In this document: positions 8,351 through 16,573 of the stretch, piece after piece | How positions within the stretch are numbered: the first letter of the stretch is position 1 | Layout: each line of letters opens with the position of its first letter | NCBI GenBank assembly: GCA_002840155.1 | Contig: PGZH01000011.1 | Span: 1-64,000, forward strand | Length of the DNA stretch: 64,000 nucleotides | From: Gammaproteobacteria bacterium HGW-Gammaproteobacteria-13 | GTDB lineage: Bacteria > Pseudomonadota > Gammaproteobacteria > Pseudomonadales > Pseudomonadaceae | Reading direction: 5' to 3' | Made by a program: the position numbers and the translations under genes | The notes under the pieces: generated by a model | What the model saw: only the letters and a program-made list of their open reading frames with translations | Databases searched by the model: none | What the model was told of the DNA's origin: nothing

Positions 8351-10249
8351 TCAGAAGCTGTAGCGCAGGGTCAGTTGCAGTTCGTCTTCCTTCTGCGCCA
8401 TGCCGATGGGGCCGGCGCGGAAGCGGCCCAGCGGCTCGTAGCCGCTCAGACCGGCGCTAGCGCCTTCCGGCAGGCCATAGCTGGTGAAGGGGTCCCAGGG
8501 GTTGCAGCTGCGGCAGTCGTCGAACTCGCGAGCGCCGCGACCGACCTTGAAGTTGGCGCCGGCGACGATCTTCAAGTTGTCGCTGAACAGGTATTCCAGG
8601 CTCGGCGCGATGGCCGTGGCCTGAGCCTTGAAGTCATGCGCGACGATCACTTGCGGGCTGAGGCGGTCGTTCATCCACCAGCCTTTCACCAGCAGGGTGC
8701 CGATCCAGTTCTGCTCCCAGTCCGGCATGCCGGCCTTGCCCAGTGGGCGATCCTCAAGCTGGTGCTCGTGGATGTGCTGGCCGAACAACTGGCCGGAGAA
8801 TAGGAAGGCGCGGCCGGGGTTGAGCACGGGGATGAAGATGTTCTTGTCTGCACCGATCACGTAACGGGTGACGTTGGACTCGGAGAACAGCCGCGATTGC
8901 AGGGTGTTGGCAAACTCCTCGCCTTCGGTGTGCGCGACTTCGAAGCGGAACACCGTGTCGATCGCTTGCGAGTAGTAGTCCATCGAACCGCCGAGCAGGT
9001 TGACCCGCGGGAAATGGATATCGAAGGCGATTAAGCTCGGCCATACCGCGGTTTCGCCGGTGAAGGCGTTCTGCGCCGGGATGCCGCCACGCAGCGAGGG
9101 CAGTTGCGAACGGTAGGTGAGGGCGTTCAGCGAGAAGCCGAAATCGCCGTAGACACCTTCCAGCTTGATGCCGAACTGGCTGTTGGACAGGCTCCAGGAC
9201 GGCATGTGCGCCTCGCGGATACCGATCTGGCCGGGGCCGAAGTCGGTGGCGATGTTGCCGCCGGCGAAGTTGGCCACGGTGCCGCCGTTTTCCCACAGGT
9301 TGTTCATGCCGCGGAAGAAGCAGCCAGCGTCGAGGATCGAGTTGGGCTGGCCGCACTGACCGAGGTTGTGCGGACGGAACTTGTCGACGTTCCACACGAA
9401 CGACAGGTTGAGGTCGTCGAACACCTCGCCGGCGCCCATGCGCCAGTCGGCCTTGGCGATCCACATGGGAATGCGGATGTCTTCCAGCTCGTCGTAGATG
9501 TTGTTGCGCGAGAAGTCGACCGGGTTGATCACGTCGAGCACGCGGAACAGGTCCGTGCGGCCCCAGATCACCTGCTGCTTGCCCAGGCGCCAGCTAAGTA
9601 TGTCGCCGTTGGGCAGCTCGTTGTCGAAGTCGACGTAGAGCTCGCGGATGAAGTCCAGGCGTTCGTTGAACTCGGGGAAACGCAGGTCGTTGCTGCTGTA
9701 GTCCAGGTAGTCGTCGATGCAGCCGCGGCTGTCCTTGTCGCAGGGCCGTACCGGCACGCCGAAGGCCACCCCGCCACGGGTTTTGTGCAGGTTTTCGCCG
9801 AGCACGATCATCCCCTCGTTGGGGTTGCGCGCGTCGTTGAAGCCGAAGAAGGTGCCTGGCGGACGGATGCCACCGCCGTGCGGCACAGTCGAGCCCGCGC
9901 CGGCGATGTTGTTCTCCAGATTGACCGCGCCGCCGGCGCCACTGCCGTACTCGCTGCTGTTGAGGTCATAGACCCCGTCGTAGGTGCCGCGGAATGTGCC
10001 GTGGAAGGCCACATTGTTGAAGTTCAGCTGGCCCAGGGTGCCGAATTTCTTGTCCGCGTTGACTTGCACGGTGTTGCGGAATTTCGACAATCCGGCGCTA
10101 TCGCGAACGAAGGTGGCATTCTCGTAGAAACCGGTGAACTGCATTTCTTCCTCGGCCATGACCGAAGTCAGTGGCGTCAGAGCAAGGCTTGAGCCGCCCA
10201 GCAGGGCCAGACTCCAGTGTCGCAGGCCCATTTTTGTTGTTGTCGGCAT
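8351..10249 (-). CDS. DUF1302 family outer-membrane protein
   Basis: This 632-residue protein has an N-terminal signal peptide (MGLRHWSLALLGGSSLALTP, cleavage near VMA-EEE). The rest alternates polar and aromatic residues in amphipathic strands and ends LQLTLRYSF with a C-terminal Phe, the usual mark of an outer-membrane beta barrel. DUF1302 members look like large porins and are found beside DUF1329, YCF48-like and RND/MMPL genes. It lies between the RND pump (41 bases upstream) and DUF1329 paralogue 1 (19 bases downstream). A role as the outer-membrane channel of this system is likely but unproven, and the substrate is unknown; phenol or a related hydrophobic compound is suggested by the shared regulation. 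Confidence 0.88.
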   Translation of the reverse strand: MPTTTKMGLRHWSLALLGGSSLALTPLTSVMAEEEMQFTGFYENATFVRDSAGLSKFRNTVQVNADKKFGTLGQLNFNNVAFHGTFRGTYDGVYDLNSSEYGSGAGGAVNLENNIAGAGSTVPHGGGIRPPGTFFGFNDARNPNEGMIVLGENLHKTRGGVAFGVPVRPCDKDSRGCIDDYLDYSSNDLRFPEFNERLDFIRELYVDFDNELPNGDILSWRLGKQQVIWGRTDLFRVLDVINPVDFSRNNIYDELEDIRIPMWIAKADWRMGAGEVFDDLNLSFVWNVDKFRPHNLGQCGQPNSILDAGCFFRGMNNLWENGGTVANFAGGNIATDFGPGQIGIREAHMPSWSLSNSQFGIKLEGVYGDFGFSLNALTYRSQLPSLRGGIPAQNAFTGETAVWPSLIAFDIHFPRVNLLGGSMDYYSQAIDTVFRFEVAHTEGEEFANTLQSRLFSESNVTRYVIGADKNIFIPVLNPGRAFLFSGQLFGQHIHEHQLEDRPLGKAGMPDWEQNWIGTLLVKGWWMNDRLSPQVIVAHDFKAQATAIAPSLEYLFSDNLKIVAGANFKVGRGAREFDDCRSCNPWDPFTSYGLPEGASAGLSGYEPLGRFRAGPIGMAQKEDELQLTLRYSF

Positions 10250-10290
10250 GACAGGTCCTCGTGCGGTTTAAGTGTGGGAAGGCATCCGGT

Positions 10291-12759
10291 TCAGGCCGGA
10301 TGGCGTTCCCCTTGCGGCAGCCCGCCGGTCGCCACGCAGGGCGCGACCGGCTGGGGTTCGGCTGAGGCGGGCACGGCAGCGTCGGCGTGCAGAATGCCGT
10401 CTTCGTCGGCATAGGCCCCGGTGATGAACTTCGGTTTGAACACCAGCACCCAGGCGGGTACCAGCAACATGGCGGCGATGGCGTTGATGACGATCATCAC
10501 GCACAGCAGCAGGGCGGCATCGGACTGGAAACGCAGGTCCGAAAGGATCACCCACATGATTATCCCGGCCATCAGGGTCAGAGCGGTGAAGCTGATGGCG
10601 ATGCCGGTGGTGGCGATGGCCTGGCGCACCGCGTCGGTGAGACGGCCAAACTTGGCCATTTCCTCGCGGATGCGATCCATCATGTAGATCGAGTAGTCGA
10701 TACCCACGCCAATGCCGACGGCGATCACCGGCACCGTGTTGATGTCGATACCCATGCCGGCCAGGCCCATATAGGCGTAGGTCAGCGCGGTGGCGAAGGC
10801 CATCGCCAGGAGCATCATCAAGCCGGCATGCCAGGAGGTGTAGAACAGCATGACGAAGACGAAGATCAGCAGGAACACCAGCGGCAGCACCACCAGGTTG
10901 GTCTCGAATGCCGACTCGTTCATCGCCGCGGCCACGCCAAGGGTGCCGCCAGCCAGGCGGATGCTCAGCCCCGGCACTTCCTCGCCGTGCTGCTCGATCC
11001 ACTGCTTGGCCATGTGCATGGCGCGGCGGATGGTTTCGCCCTGACGATCCTTGTAATAGAACACCAGGTTGGCGACGCGATCGTCGGTGTCGGTGAACTC
11101 GTTGAGCGCGCCGGGGATCGGGCTGGAGGCCATGTAGGTGAACATCAGCCCGCCGACGTAATTGGCGTCGTGGGGAATCTGCAGCCAGCGCGGATCGTCG
11201 TTGTGCATCAGCCGGTTGACCTGGGTGATCAGGTCCGGCAAGCCCTTGCTGCCGCCGACCGAGGGGTCGCTGAGCATGTGGTTCTGTAGCGCCTGCAGCG
11301 CGCGCAGCACCTCGGGCTTCTTGATTCCGCCTTTCTCGGCATGCTCGGCGACGATGTACAGCTCTTCCGAGCCGGGGAAGCGCTGGTTGATCTCCTTGGA
11401 CGAGACGTTGTAATCGTGTTCCGGGTAGAGGATCGGCGAACCGGGCTCGGAGTCGCCGATGCGCACCTGGGAAGAGGCCCACAGGCTGGCGAGGATGGCC
11501 AGCGCGGCCAGGCCCAGCGCCTTGCGCGCAGCGGTCGGGTTGGCCACCGTCCGCGCACAGATCGCGCCGATGTGGCGCAGCGCGGTCTCGCGCATCTCCG
11601 GGTTCTTCGGCTTGGGCAGGATCGACAGCAGCAGCGGCACGCCGATCAGCACGCTGAAGATCACCGTGGTTGCCCACAGCGAGGCGTAGATGCCCAGTTT
11701 GGTGTTCAGGGCAATCGAGCCGATGGCGATCAGCAGCAGGCCGATGGCGTCCGAGACGATGCCCAGGGTGCCGGGGCGGAACAGGCTGTCGAAGGTGGCG
11801 CGCGCGGCCAGCGGGCCGTCACCGAGCAGTTTGACCTCGGCGTAATAGCGTTCGACCAGTTGCACTCCGTGGCTCATGGCCCGGGCGGCGATCAGGAAGG
11901 GAATCACCAGGCCCAGCGGGTCGAGGTTGTAGCCCAGCAGGCTGATGATGCCGAGGCCCCAGATGGTCGATATCATTACCCCGCCGAGTGGGATCAGCAC
12001 GCCATAGGCCTTGCGGAAATGCATCACCAGCAGCGCCAGCATGATCAGCACGGTGCAGATGAAGATCTGCAAAATCTGGCTCATGTAGGTGTAGGCCCAG
12101 CCCACCAGTACCGGTTGCCCGGTGGCGTAGAGGGTCACCCCGTCGATCTTCTCGGCGTCGCGCAGCGCCTGGATCTGCGCGAAGGTTTTGGCGTAGTCGA
12201 GCTGGCCCTCGATCAGTTGCGCCTTGACCAACGCCACTTGCAGGTCCGGCGACACCAACGGGCCATAGACCCGCGGGTTGGCCACCACGTCGGCTTTCAT
12301 CGCGGCCAACTGCGCGGCGGAGAGCTGGCCGAATTCGGGTTGGTAGTAAGGCTCGGAGTTGATGCTGCCGACCTCGGTCAGCCAGACCTTGCGCGAGTTG
12401 CGGTGGGTCAGGCTGCTGACCAGGTTGTGGTTGACTCCGGGTAGGCTGTCCACCGCCTGGGTGACCCGATCGATCAAGGCCAGGCGCTCGTTGCTGAACA
12501 GGTCGCCTTTGTCGAAGGCCACGCCGATGACCAGCACGTTGGCGCCGCCGAAGCTGTCCTTGATGCTGTTGTGCAGCTGGATGTACGGGTGTTCCTGTGG
12601 CAGCAGATCGGAGAAGTCGGTGTAGACCTTCAGCCCGGGAATGCGCAGGGCGAAGAACAGGGTCAGCACCGCGATGATCGCCAGCACGGTGCGCGGGTGG
12701 TCGAACAACCAGACCTTGGCCTGAGCCAGCTTATGGCTAAACGGATGCAGTATGGGCAT
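10291..12759 (-). CDS. RND/MMPL superfamily transporter
   Basis: This 822-residue inner-membrane protein starts at the ATG at 12759 (MPILHPFSHKLAQAKVWLFD); the longer frame only adds Arg-rich junk from the gene upstream. It has a first helix, a large periplasmic loop (about residues 45-230, with DFSDLLPQEHPYIQLHN), a block of five or six helices, a second periplasmic loop and a second helix block. The second block includes GIGVGIDYSIYMMDRIREE, the conserved acidic proton-relay helix of MMPL/HpnN-type RND proteins. Such proteins move hydrophobic or lipid-like molecules. It starts 11 bases after the YCF48-like gene. Substrate is unknown. Confidence 0.88.
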   Translation of the reverse strand: MPILHPFSHKLAQAKVWLFDHPRTVLAIIAVLTLFFALRIPGLKVYTDFSDLLPQEHPYIQLHNSIKDSFGGANVLVIGVAFDKGDLFSNERLALIDRVTQAVDSLPGVNHNLVSSLTHRNSRKVWLTEVGSINSEPYYQPEFGQLSAAQLAAMKADVVANPRVYGPLVSPDLQVALVKAQLIEGQLDYAKTFAQIQALRDAEKIDGVTLYATGQPVLVGWAYTYMSQILQIFICTVLIMLALLVMHFRKAYGVLIPLGGVMISTIWGLGIISLLGYNLDPLGLVIPFLIAARAMSHGVQLVERYYAEVKLLGDGPLAARATFDSLFRPGTLGIVSDAIGLLLIAIGSIALNTKLGIYASLWATTVIFSVLIGVPLLLSILPKPKNPEMRETALRHIGAICARTVANPTAARKALGLAALAILASLWASSQVRIGDSEPGSPILYPEHDYNVSSKEINQRFPGSEELYIVAEHAEKGGIKKPEVLRALQALQNHMLSDPSVGGSKGLPDLITQVNRLMHNDDPRWLQIPHDANYVGGLMFTYMASSPIPGALNEFTDTDDRVANLVFYYKDRQGETIRRAMHMAKQWIEQHGEEVPGLSIRLAGGTLGVAAAMNESAFETNLVVLPLVFLLIFVFVMLFYTSWHAGLMMLLAMAFATALTYAYMGLAGMGIDINTVPVIAVGIGVGIDYSIYMMDRIREEMAKFGRLTDAVRQAIATTGIAISFTALTLMAGIIMWVILSDLRFQSDAALLLCVMIVINAIAAMLLVPAWVLVFKPKFITGAYADEDGILHADAAVPASAEPQPVAPCVATGGLPQGERHPA

Positions 12760-12770
12760 GGTGGCGGGTC

Positions 12771-13793
12771 TCAGTCGGTCGTGGTCGCAACGGCGGGCGT
12801 AGCGCTGGGCGCGGTGTCGAGGGTCAGCAGCAGGCCGCGGCCACCGGCAACGATCAGGCGTTGCGCGGTATCCGCGGTGATGGCGCGCAAGTAGACCGGC
12901 GCATCGGGCGTCGGCAGCGTTTGCCACTGTTCACCGGCCAGCTGCAGCACGCTGCTGTGGTCGCCGACGGCGAACAGGCCGTTGTCACTCGCTAGAAAGC
13001 CGAAGATCGGCGCGCTGCTCGGCGTGCTCTGGCGTTGCCAGCTCTGCCCGGCATCTGCGGTGTGGTAGATAAAGCCGTTGAGGCCACCGACCCAGCCCTC
13101 CTCGGGGCTGCGGAAGTAGCTGGCGTGCGGGTAGAACTCGTCCGGCAGGGTGCCGGCCAGCTGCCAGTTGGCGCCGCCATCCTGGCTGGCGAAGAGCATG
13201 CCGAACTCACCTACGGCCACCGCATGGTCGCGGTCGATGAACTGCAGGTTGGTCAGCATGGCGTCTTCGTCGAGGCTGGTGTGCGTCCAGTCGCCGCCTT
13301 GGTCGTGGCTACCGAGCAGGGTGGTCAGGCCGCCGGCTACCCACCAGGCGCCATCCGGGGCGCAGGCGGCGGTCAGCATTTGCTCCTCGGTCGGCAGGGC
13401 GTGTTCGCGCCAGCTCAGGCCGAGGTCGGCGCTGTGCCACAGGCGGTTGTCGAAGCTCAGGGCGATGAAACTGCCGTCGGCGCAGGCGTCGAGGTCGATC
13501 AGGCTGGCGCCCTTGGCGATCACCTGGCGCGTCCAGCTCTGCCCCTGGTCAAGGCTGGTCAGCAACACGCCGTTGTTGCCGGCCAACAGGGTGGCCTGCG
13601 GCACGCTGGCGAGAGCCTGGTAGTAATCGGCGCGGTGGCTGGATTTGCTGCCTTCGGCGGCGACTCCGGCCAGGTTGAGTTCGGCTTCACAGCCGGCGAG
13701 CACAATGGGTAGGAGAAACATCCCGAGTGCCGAGCGTACCGGGCGGCTCAGGACGCACGGCAACAGGCCGTGCGACTGCTTGTTATGGTTCAT
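12771..13793 (-). CDS. YCF48-like beta-propeller lipoprotein
   Basis: This 340-residue protein starts at the ATG at 13793; a GTG just upstream also fits the frame. It has a lipoprotein signal ending in the lipobox LAGC (Cys35), so it is probably anchored in the outer membrane. The rest is made of BNR/YCF48-like repeats, for example LTSLDQGQSWTRQ, HSADLGLSWREH, ASQDGGANWQLAG and HTADAGQSWQRQ, consistent with a beta-propeller. YCF48-like proteins assist assembly of membrane complexes in photosystems; in proteobacteria they sit in operons with RND, DUF1302 and DUF1329 genes with no known role. As first gene after the sigma54 promoter it opens the five-gene operon. Confidence 0.85.
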   Translation of the reverse strand: MNHNKQSHGLLPCVLSRPVRSALGMFLLPIVLAGCEAELNLAGVAAEGSKSSHRADYYQALASVPQATLLAGNNGVLLTSLDQGQSWTRQVIAKGASLIDLDACADGSFIALSFDNRLWHSADLGLSWREHALPTEEQMLTAACAPDGAWWVAGGLTTLLGSHDQGGDWTHTSLDEDAMLTNLQFIDRDHAVAVGEFGMLFASQDGGANWQLAGTLPDEFYPHASYFRSPEEGWVGGLNGFIYHTADAGQSWQRQSTPSSAPIFGFLASDNGLFAVGDHSSVLQLAGEQWQTLPTPDAPVYLRAITADTAQRLIVAGGRGLLLTLDTAPSATPAVATTTD

Positions 13794-13845
13794 CACGTGT
13801 CACCACTTGTGATTGTTGTTGTCGTGAAGCGGCTGACAAGGCGAG

Positions 13846-13861
13846 TGCAACGCCTGTGCCA
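13846..13861 (-). promoter_or_regulatory. Sigma54 (-24/-12) promoter of the envelope operon
   Basis: On the minus strand the sequence is TGGCACAGGCGTTGCA, a perfect -24/-12 element (TGGCAC, five bases, TTGC). It is identical over all 16 bases to the phenol-hydroxylase promoter at 16202-16217. It lies 53 bases upstream of the YCF48-like ATG and faces away from dmpR. Confidence 0.85.
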
Positions 13862-13894
13862 GACCACCGACGGTGATCCGCAAGTAGTTTCAAG

Positions 13895-13990
13895 TTATTG
13901 ATTTGATTTGTTTTTTTCGGGAGAGAAACAGCTTGTGGAGGGTTGTAGCACTTAAAGTGGGGGGAAGAGGGGTTAATCAAATAATCAAAA
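13895..13990 (-). promoter_or_regulatory. Candidate DmpR enhancer sites upstream of the envelope operon
   Basis: TTAATCAAATAATCAAAA (13973-13990) matches 15 of 18 bases of the dmp-side site TTGATCAAATGCTCAAAA (16087-16104). It lies about 120 bases upstream of the -24 element, a normal enhancer distance. A weaker TTATTGATTTGATTTG occurs at 13895-13910. The region is otherwise noncoding. Confidence 0.55.
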
Positions 13991-13994
13991 TCAT

Positions 13995-14024
13995 CAGGCG
14001 TTTCACCAAATGGCGAAACGCCTG
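13995..14024 (-). terminator. Hairpin downstream of dmpR
   Basis: CAGGCGTTTC (13995-14004) and GAAACGCCTG (14015-14024) form a perfect 10-base-pair stem with a 10-base loop. On the minus strand it is followed by a T-rich stretch (GATGATTTTGATTATTTG). It lies about 120 bases after the dmpR stop and probably ends dmpR transcription before the envelope promoter. Confidence 0.55.
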
Positions 14025-14141
14025 GCGCTGGCGCTCCGCATCGGCGCAAGGCGGTATATCGCGTGCTGGGTTACGTGCCGCGCCGCGATGGCAGTGTCTG
14101 ATTGCTCAGCGCTTGGCGCCGCTCGCCCAGCCTACGATGCG

Positions 14142-15833
14142 CTAGCCTTCGATGCCGATTTTCTTCAGCCGGTAGGCCAGGGCCGGTCGGCTTAGGCCGA
14201 GCAGGCGCGCGGCACCGGAGACGTTCTGGTTGGCTTGTTGCATGGCTTCGCGCATCAGGCTTTCCTCGATCTCGTCGAGGCTCAGGCCGCTGCTCAACAA
14301 CTGGCTGATCCAACTGCCCTGGCTATTGCCTGGCTGAATCAGCACGCCGTCCGACGACACCCGCTCGCTGGCGGTCTGCGGCTCTTCCGGCGCCCGTGGG
14401 AACAGCGCCGGCACGCTGATGCTTTCGTTCGGATCGGTGAGGATGATGCCGCGCTCGATGACGTTCTCCAGCTCGCGGATATTGCCCGGCCAACTGTAAT
14501 GCAGGCAGGCCTCCAGGGCTTTGTCCGAAAGGCCGAGGGTTCTCTTGCCGTACTCCTCGTGAAAGCGCTGAAGGAAGTGCTCGGTCAGCAGTGGAATGTC
14601 CTCGCGGCGTTCGCGCAACGCCGGGATCGCCACCGGGAAAACGTTCAGCCGGTAGTACAGGTCGGCGCGAAAACGCCCGGCCTTGACCGCTTCGGCCAGG
14701 TCCTCGTGGGTGGCGGCGATAACCCTTACGTCGATCTTGCGCGTGCGGTTGTCGCCAACTCGCTCCAGCTCGCCTTCTTGCAGCACGCGCAGCAGACTGG
14801 CCTGAGCGCGCGGGCTGAGTTCGATCACCTCGTCAAGGAAGATGGTGCCCTTGTCGGCCCGCTCGAAGCGGCCCATGCGTGACTGGGTGGCGCCGGTGAA
14901 GGCGCCTTTTTCCACGCCGAACAATTCGGACTCGATCAGGTCCGGCGGGATCGCCGCACAGTTCACCGCGACAAAGGGCTCGGCGGCGCGTTTGCTGCGC
15001 AGGTGCACGCTACGCGCGATGACCTCCTTGCCGACCCCGGTCTCGCCGAGCAGCAGCACCGAGACTTTGCCCTGTGCGGCCTTGTCCATCATCTTGCGCA
15101 CGGTCTGGTAGGCCGGGGTCTGGCCGATGCCGTAGTACTGGCCTTCCTGTTTGTCGAGGTTGGTACGCAGCGACACCAGTTGCGATTGCAACTCGTAGAG
15201 TTCCTCGATGATGGGGTCGCTCTTGAAATACTGTTTGAAGCTGGCAACGTCGTCCCACTCTTCGGCCGGCTTGCCAATGATCCGGCACTTGTCGCCGCCG
15301 CAGCCGCGGCAGCTGACTTCCTTGAAGATGATTTCCCGGCCCATGAACGCCGAGGAATAGGCGCAGGCGTAGCCGAGCAGAGTCCAGCACACCGGGTCTT
15401 GCATCTGCCCCAGCTCGGTCTGGCAGATTTCCACCTCGAAGGAGTCGATCCACTCCACCTCGACATAGAAGCGCCCGCTTTCCTTGTCGATATCGACCTC
15501 GGTGGGGCGGGCCTTGACCAGACCCTTGAGCGAATGCAGCTGCGGGCCGGCGAGGAACATGTCGTACTCGCTGGCATTCGGGCGCAGCTTCCAGGCCAGT
15601 TCGGCGTCCTTCAGTCCGGACTGGTAACCCATGCGCAGGAAGAAGCCCTTGGCCCGTTCGATGCCCAGGGTACTGACCATCTCGCGGCGGAAATTGGCCA
15701 TTGCGGAAACCTGCAACAGCAGCATGCGCTGTTCGCCCAGCCAGATCTTGCCTTCCGTGCTCTGGAAGTGGATGAGGCTGGTGAGGTCCTTGAAGTCTGC
15801 GTATTGCAGCTCGGGTTTATAGCGGATCGGCAT
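14142..15833 (-). CDS. dmpR: DmpR/XylR-type sigma54 activator of phenol catabolism
   Basis: This 563-residue protein has the three-part XylR/DmpR layout. Residues 1 to about 210 are the aromatic-sensing region, containing the V4R part with clustered cysteines (VSCRGCGGDKCRIIG) typical of this group. A linker leads to the AAA+ domain with Walker A GETGVGKE, the sigma54-contacting loop GAFTGA and Walker B GTIFLDEV. The C-terminus is a Fis-type helix-turn-helix (NVSGAARLLGLSRPALAYRL). Phenols bind the N-terminal domain and release the ATPase to open sigma54 promoters. It is transcribed away from dmpK, the usual arrangement. An 11-base C tract (sense strand) lies in its leader, 29 bases upstream of the ATG. 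Confidence 0.95.
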   Translation of the reverse strand: MPIRYKPELQYADFKDLTSLIHFQSTEGKIWLGEQRMLLLQVSAMANFRREMVSTLGIERAKGFFLRMGYQSGLKDAELAWKLRPNASEYDMFLAGPQLHSLKGLVKARPTEVDIDKESGRFYVEVEWIDSFEVEICQTELGQMQDPVCWTLLGYACAYSSAFMGREIIFKEVSCRGCGGDKCRIIGKPAEEWDDVASFKQYFKSDPIIEELYELQSQLVSLRTNLDKQEGQYYGIGQTPAYQTVRKMMDKAAQGKVSVLLLGETGVGKEVIARSVHLRSKRAAEPFVAVNCAAIPPDLIESELFGVEKGAFTGATQSRMGRFERADKGTIFLDEVIELSPRAQASLLRVLQEGELERVGDNRTRKIDVRVIAATHEDLAEAVKAGRFRADLYYRLNVFPVAIPALRERREDIPLLTEHFLQRFHEEYGKRTLGLSDKALEACLHYSWPGNIRELENVIERGIILTDPNESISVPALFPRAPEEPQTASERVSSDGVLIQPGNSQGSWISQLLSSGLSLDEIEESLMREAMQQANQNVSGAARLLGLSRPALAYRLKKIGIEG

Positions 15834-15862
15834 GAACTCAAATCCCCTGATTTATTGTTGTA

Positions 15863-15873
15863 GGGGGGGGGGG
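15863..15873. repeat. G11 homopolymer in the dmpR leader
   Basis: Eleven consecutive G on the plus strand (C11 in the dmpR transcript) end 29 bases before the dmpR ATG. The likely ribosome-binding site AGGGGA is only about 16 bases further on, so the C tract could pair with it. Such tracts are prone to slippage. Confidence 0.8.
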
Positions 15874-15944
15874 CGCTGAAGCACCTGGAAAGCACACGGC
15901 AATCGATGTATTCAGCGAACACTCCAGGCGGCCTTTCCGGCCGT

Positions 15945-15961
15945 GTTGGCGCAACGCCAAC
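15945..15961. promoter_or_regulatory. Perfect inverted repeat in the dmpR-dmpK intergenic region
   Basis: GTTGGCG (15945-15951) and CGCCAAC (15955-15961) are separated by CAA. It lies about 115 bases upstream of dmpR and may be an operator or leader hairpin for dmpR. No specific regulator can be named. Confidence 0.35.
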
Positions 15962-16057
15962 CCACCATATTCGCCTTTTTCGGCAGATGAAAGTCAACCA
16001 AATGATGAAAGGCGCCAGGGCCTGAGGCGGGCCATCGGTTGCCTTGCGCAGAGCCTG

Positions 16058-16102
16058 TGAGCATTTGCTCAAGTGTGCCGTAGCAATTGATCAAATGCTC
16101 AA
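16058..16102 (+). promoter_or_regulatory. DmpR enhancer sites (UAS) of the dmp operon
   Basis: Two dyads of the XylR/DmpR type are visible: the perfect palindrome TGAGCATTTGCTCA (16058-16071) and TTGATCAAATGCTCAA (16087-16102). Their centres are about 30 bases apart, close to three helical turns, and lie about 107 and 137 bases upstream of the -24 element. An AT-rich stretch (16151-16193) between them and the promoter could bind IHF. Confidence 0.8.
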
Positions 16103-16201
16103 AAAGCCCGTGTGGCGCCTGCCTTCACGGCGTGTTTCCTGTGCCGGTTACTAAATTAAAAATCATTAAAATACAATAACTTATGTTCTTTTTTGGCGCC
16201 T

Positions 16202-16217
16202 TGGCACAGGCGTTGCA
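16202..16217 (+). promoter_or_regulatory. Sigma54 promoter (Po) of the dmp operon
   Basis: TGGCACAGGCGTTGCA is a consensus -24/-12 sigma54 element ahead of dmpK. Transcription should start about 12 bases downstream (near 16228), leaving a leader of roughly 28 bases. Because of this promoter, the upstream in-frame ATG at 16193 cannot be the dmpK start. Confidence 0.9.
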
Positions 16218-16255
16218 TTAGGGCCTGTGCCAGCAACCAGCCAGGAACCGGCGAG

Positions 16256-16525
16256 ATGAAAGACCCAGTGATTCCCTTCGACCAGCTAACCCGTTATGTC
16301 CGGGTGCGCAGCGAGCCGGATGCCCGGTTCGTCGAATTCGATTTCGCCATTGGTCATCCGGAACTGTTCGTCGAGCTGGTACTGCCACACGCCGCCTTCG
16401 CCGCGTTCTGCCAGCAGCACCAGGTGGTGCAGATGAACGCGGCGATGTGCCAAGCGGTGGATGAAGACGCGGCCAAGTGGCGCTACGGCGATGTCGGACG
16501 ACGCGAGGCGAGCGGCCGAGAGTAA
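16256..16525 (+). CDS. dmpK: Phenol hydroxylase assembly protein DmpK (P0)
   Basis: This 89-residue protein begins MKDPVIPFDQLTRYVRVRSE, the start typical of the DmpK/PhyZ/TomA0 family. The ATG at 16256 is preceded by AGGAACCGGCGAG; the earlier ATG at 16193 lies upstream of the promoter elements and is rejected. In the CF600 system DmpK is not part of the active enzyme but helps assemble it, probably by aiding iron incorporation into the oxygenase. It is first in the dmpKLMNOPQBCDEFGHI operon, 48 bases before dmpL. Confidence 0.9.
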   Translation: MKDPVIPFDQLTRYVRVRSEPDARFVEFDFAIGHPELFVELVLPHAAFAAFCQQHQVVQMNAAMCQAVDEDAAKWRYGDVGRREASGRE

Positions 16526-16573
16526 GCACGGGCGACAGCCGAACACACACAACAACAAGACGGTACGGTTGAA

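Noticed and set aside
10268..11677. A 469-codon minus-strand frame inside the RND gene
   Set aside because: It is an out-of-phase shadow, Arg/Gly/Asp-rich with no hydrophobic segments; the RND frame has full domain evidence.
13783..14049. Small minus-strand frame (88 codons) upstream of the YCF48-like gene
   Set aside because: It covers the sigma54 promoter, enhancer candidate and hairpin, and lacks a ribosome site.
16193..16255. An earlier ATG for dmpK at 16193
   Set aside because: It lies upstream of the -24/-12 promoter elements, so it would not be in the main transcript.
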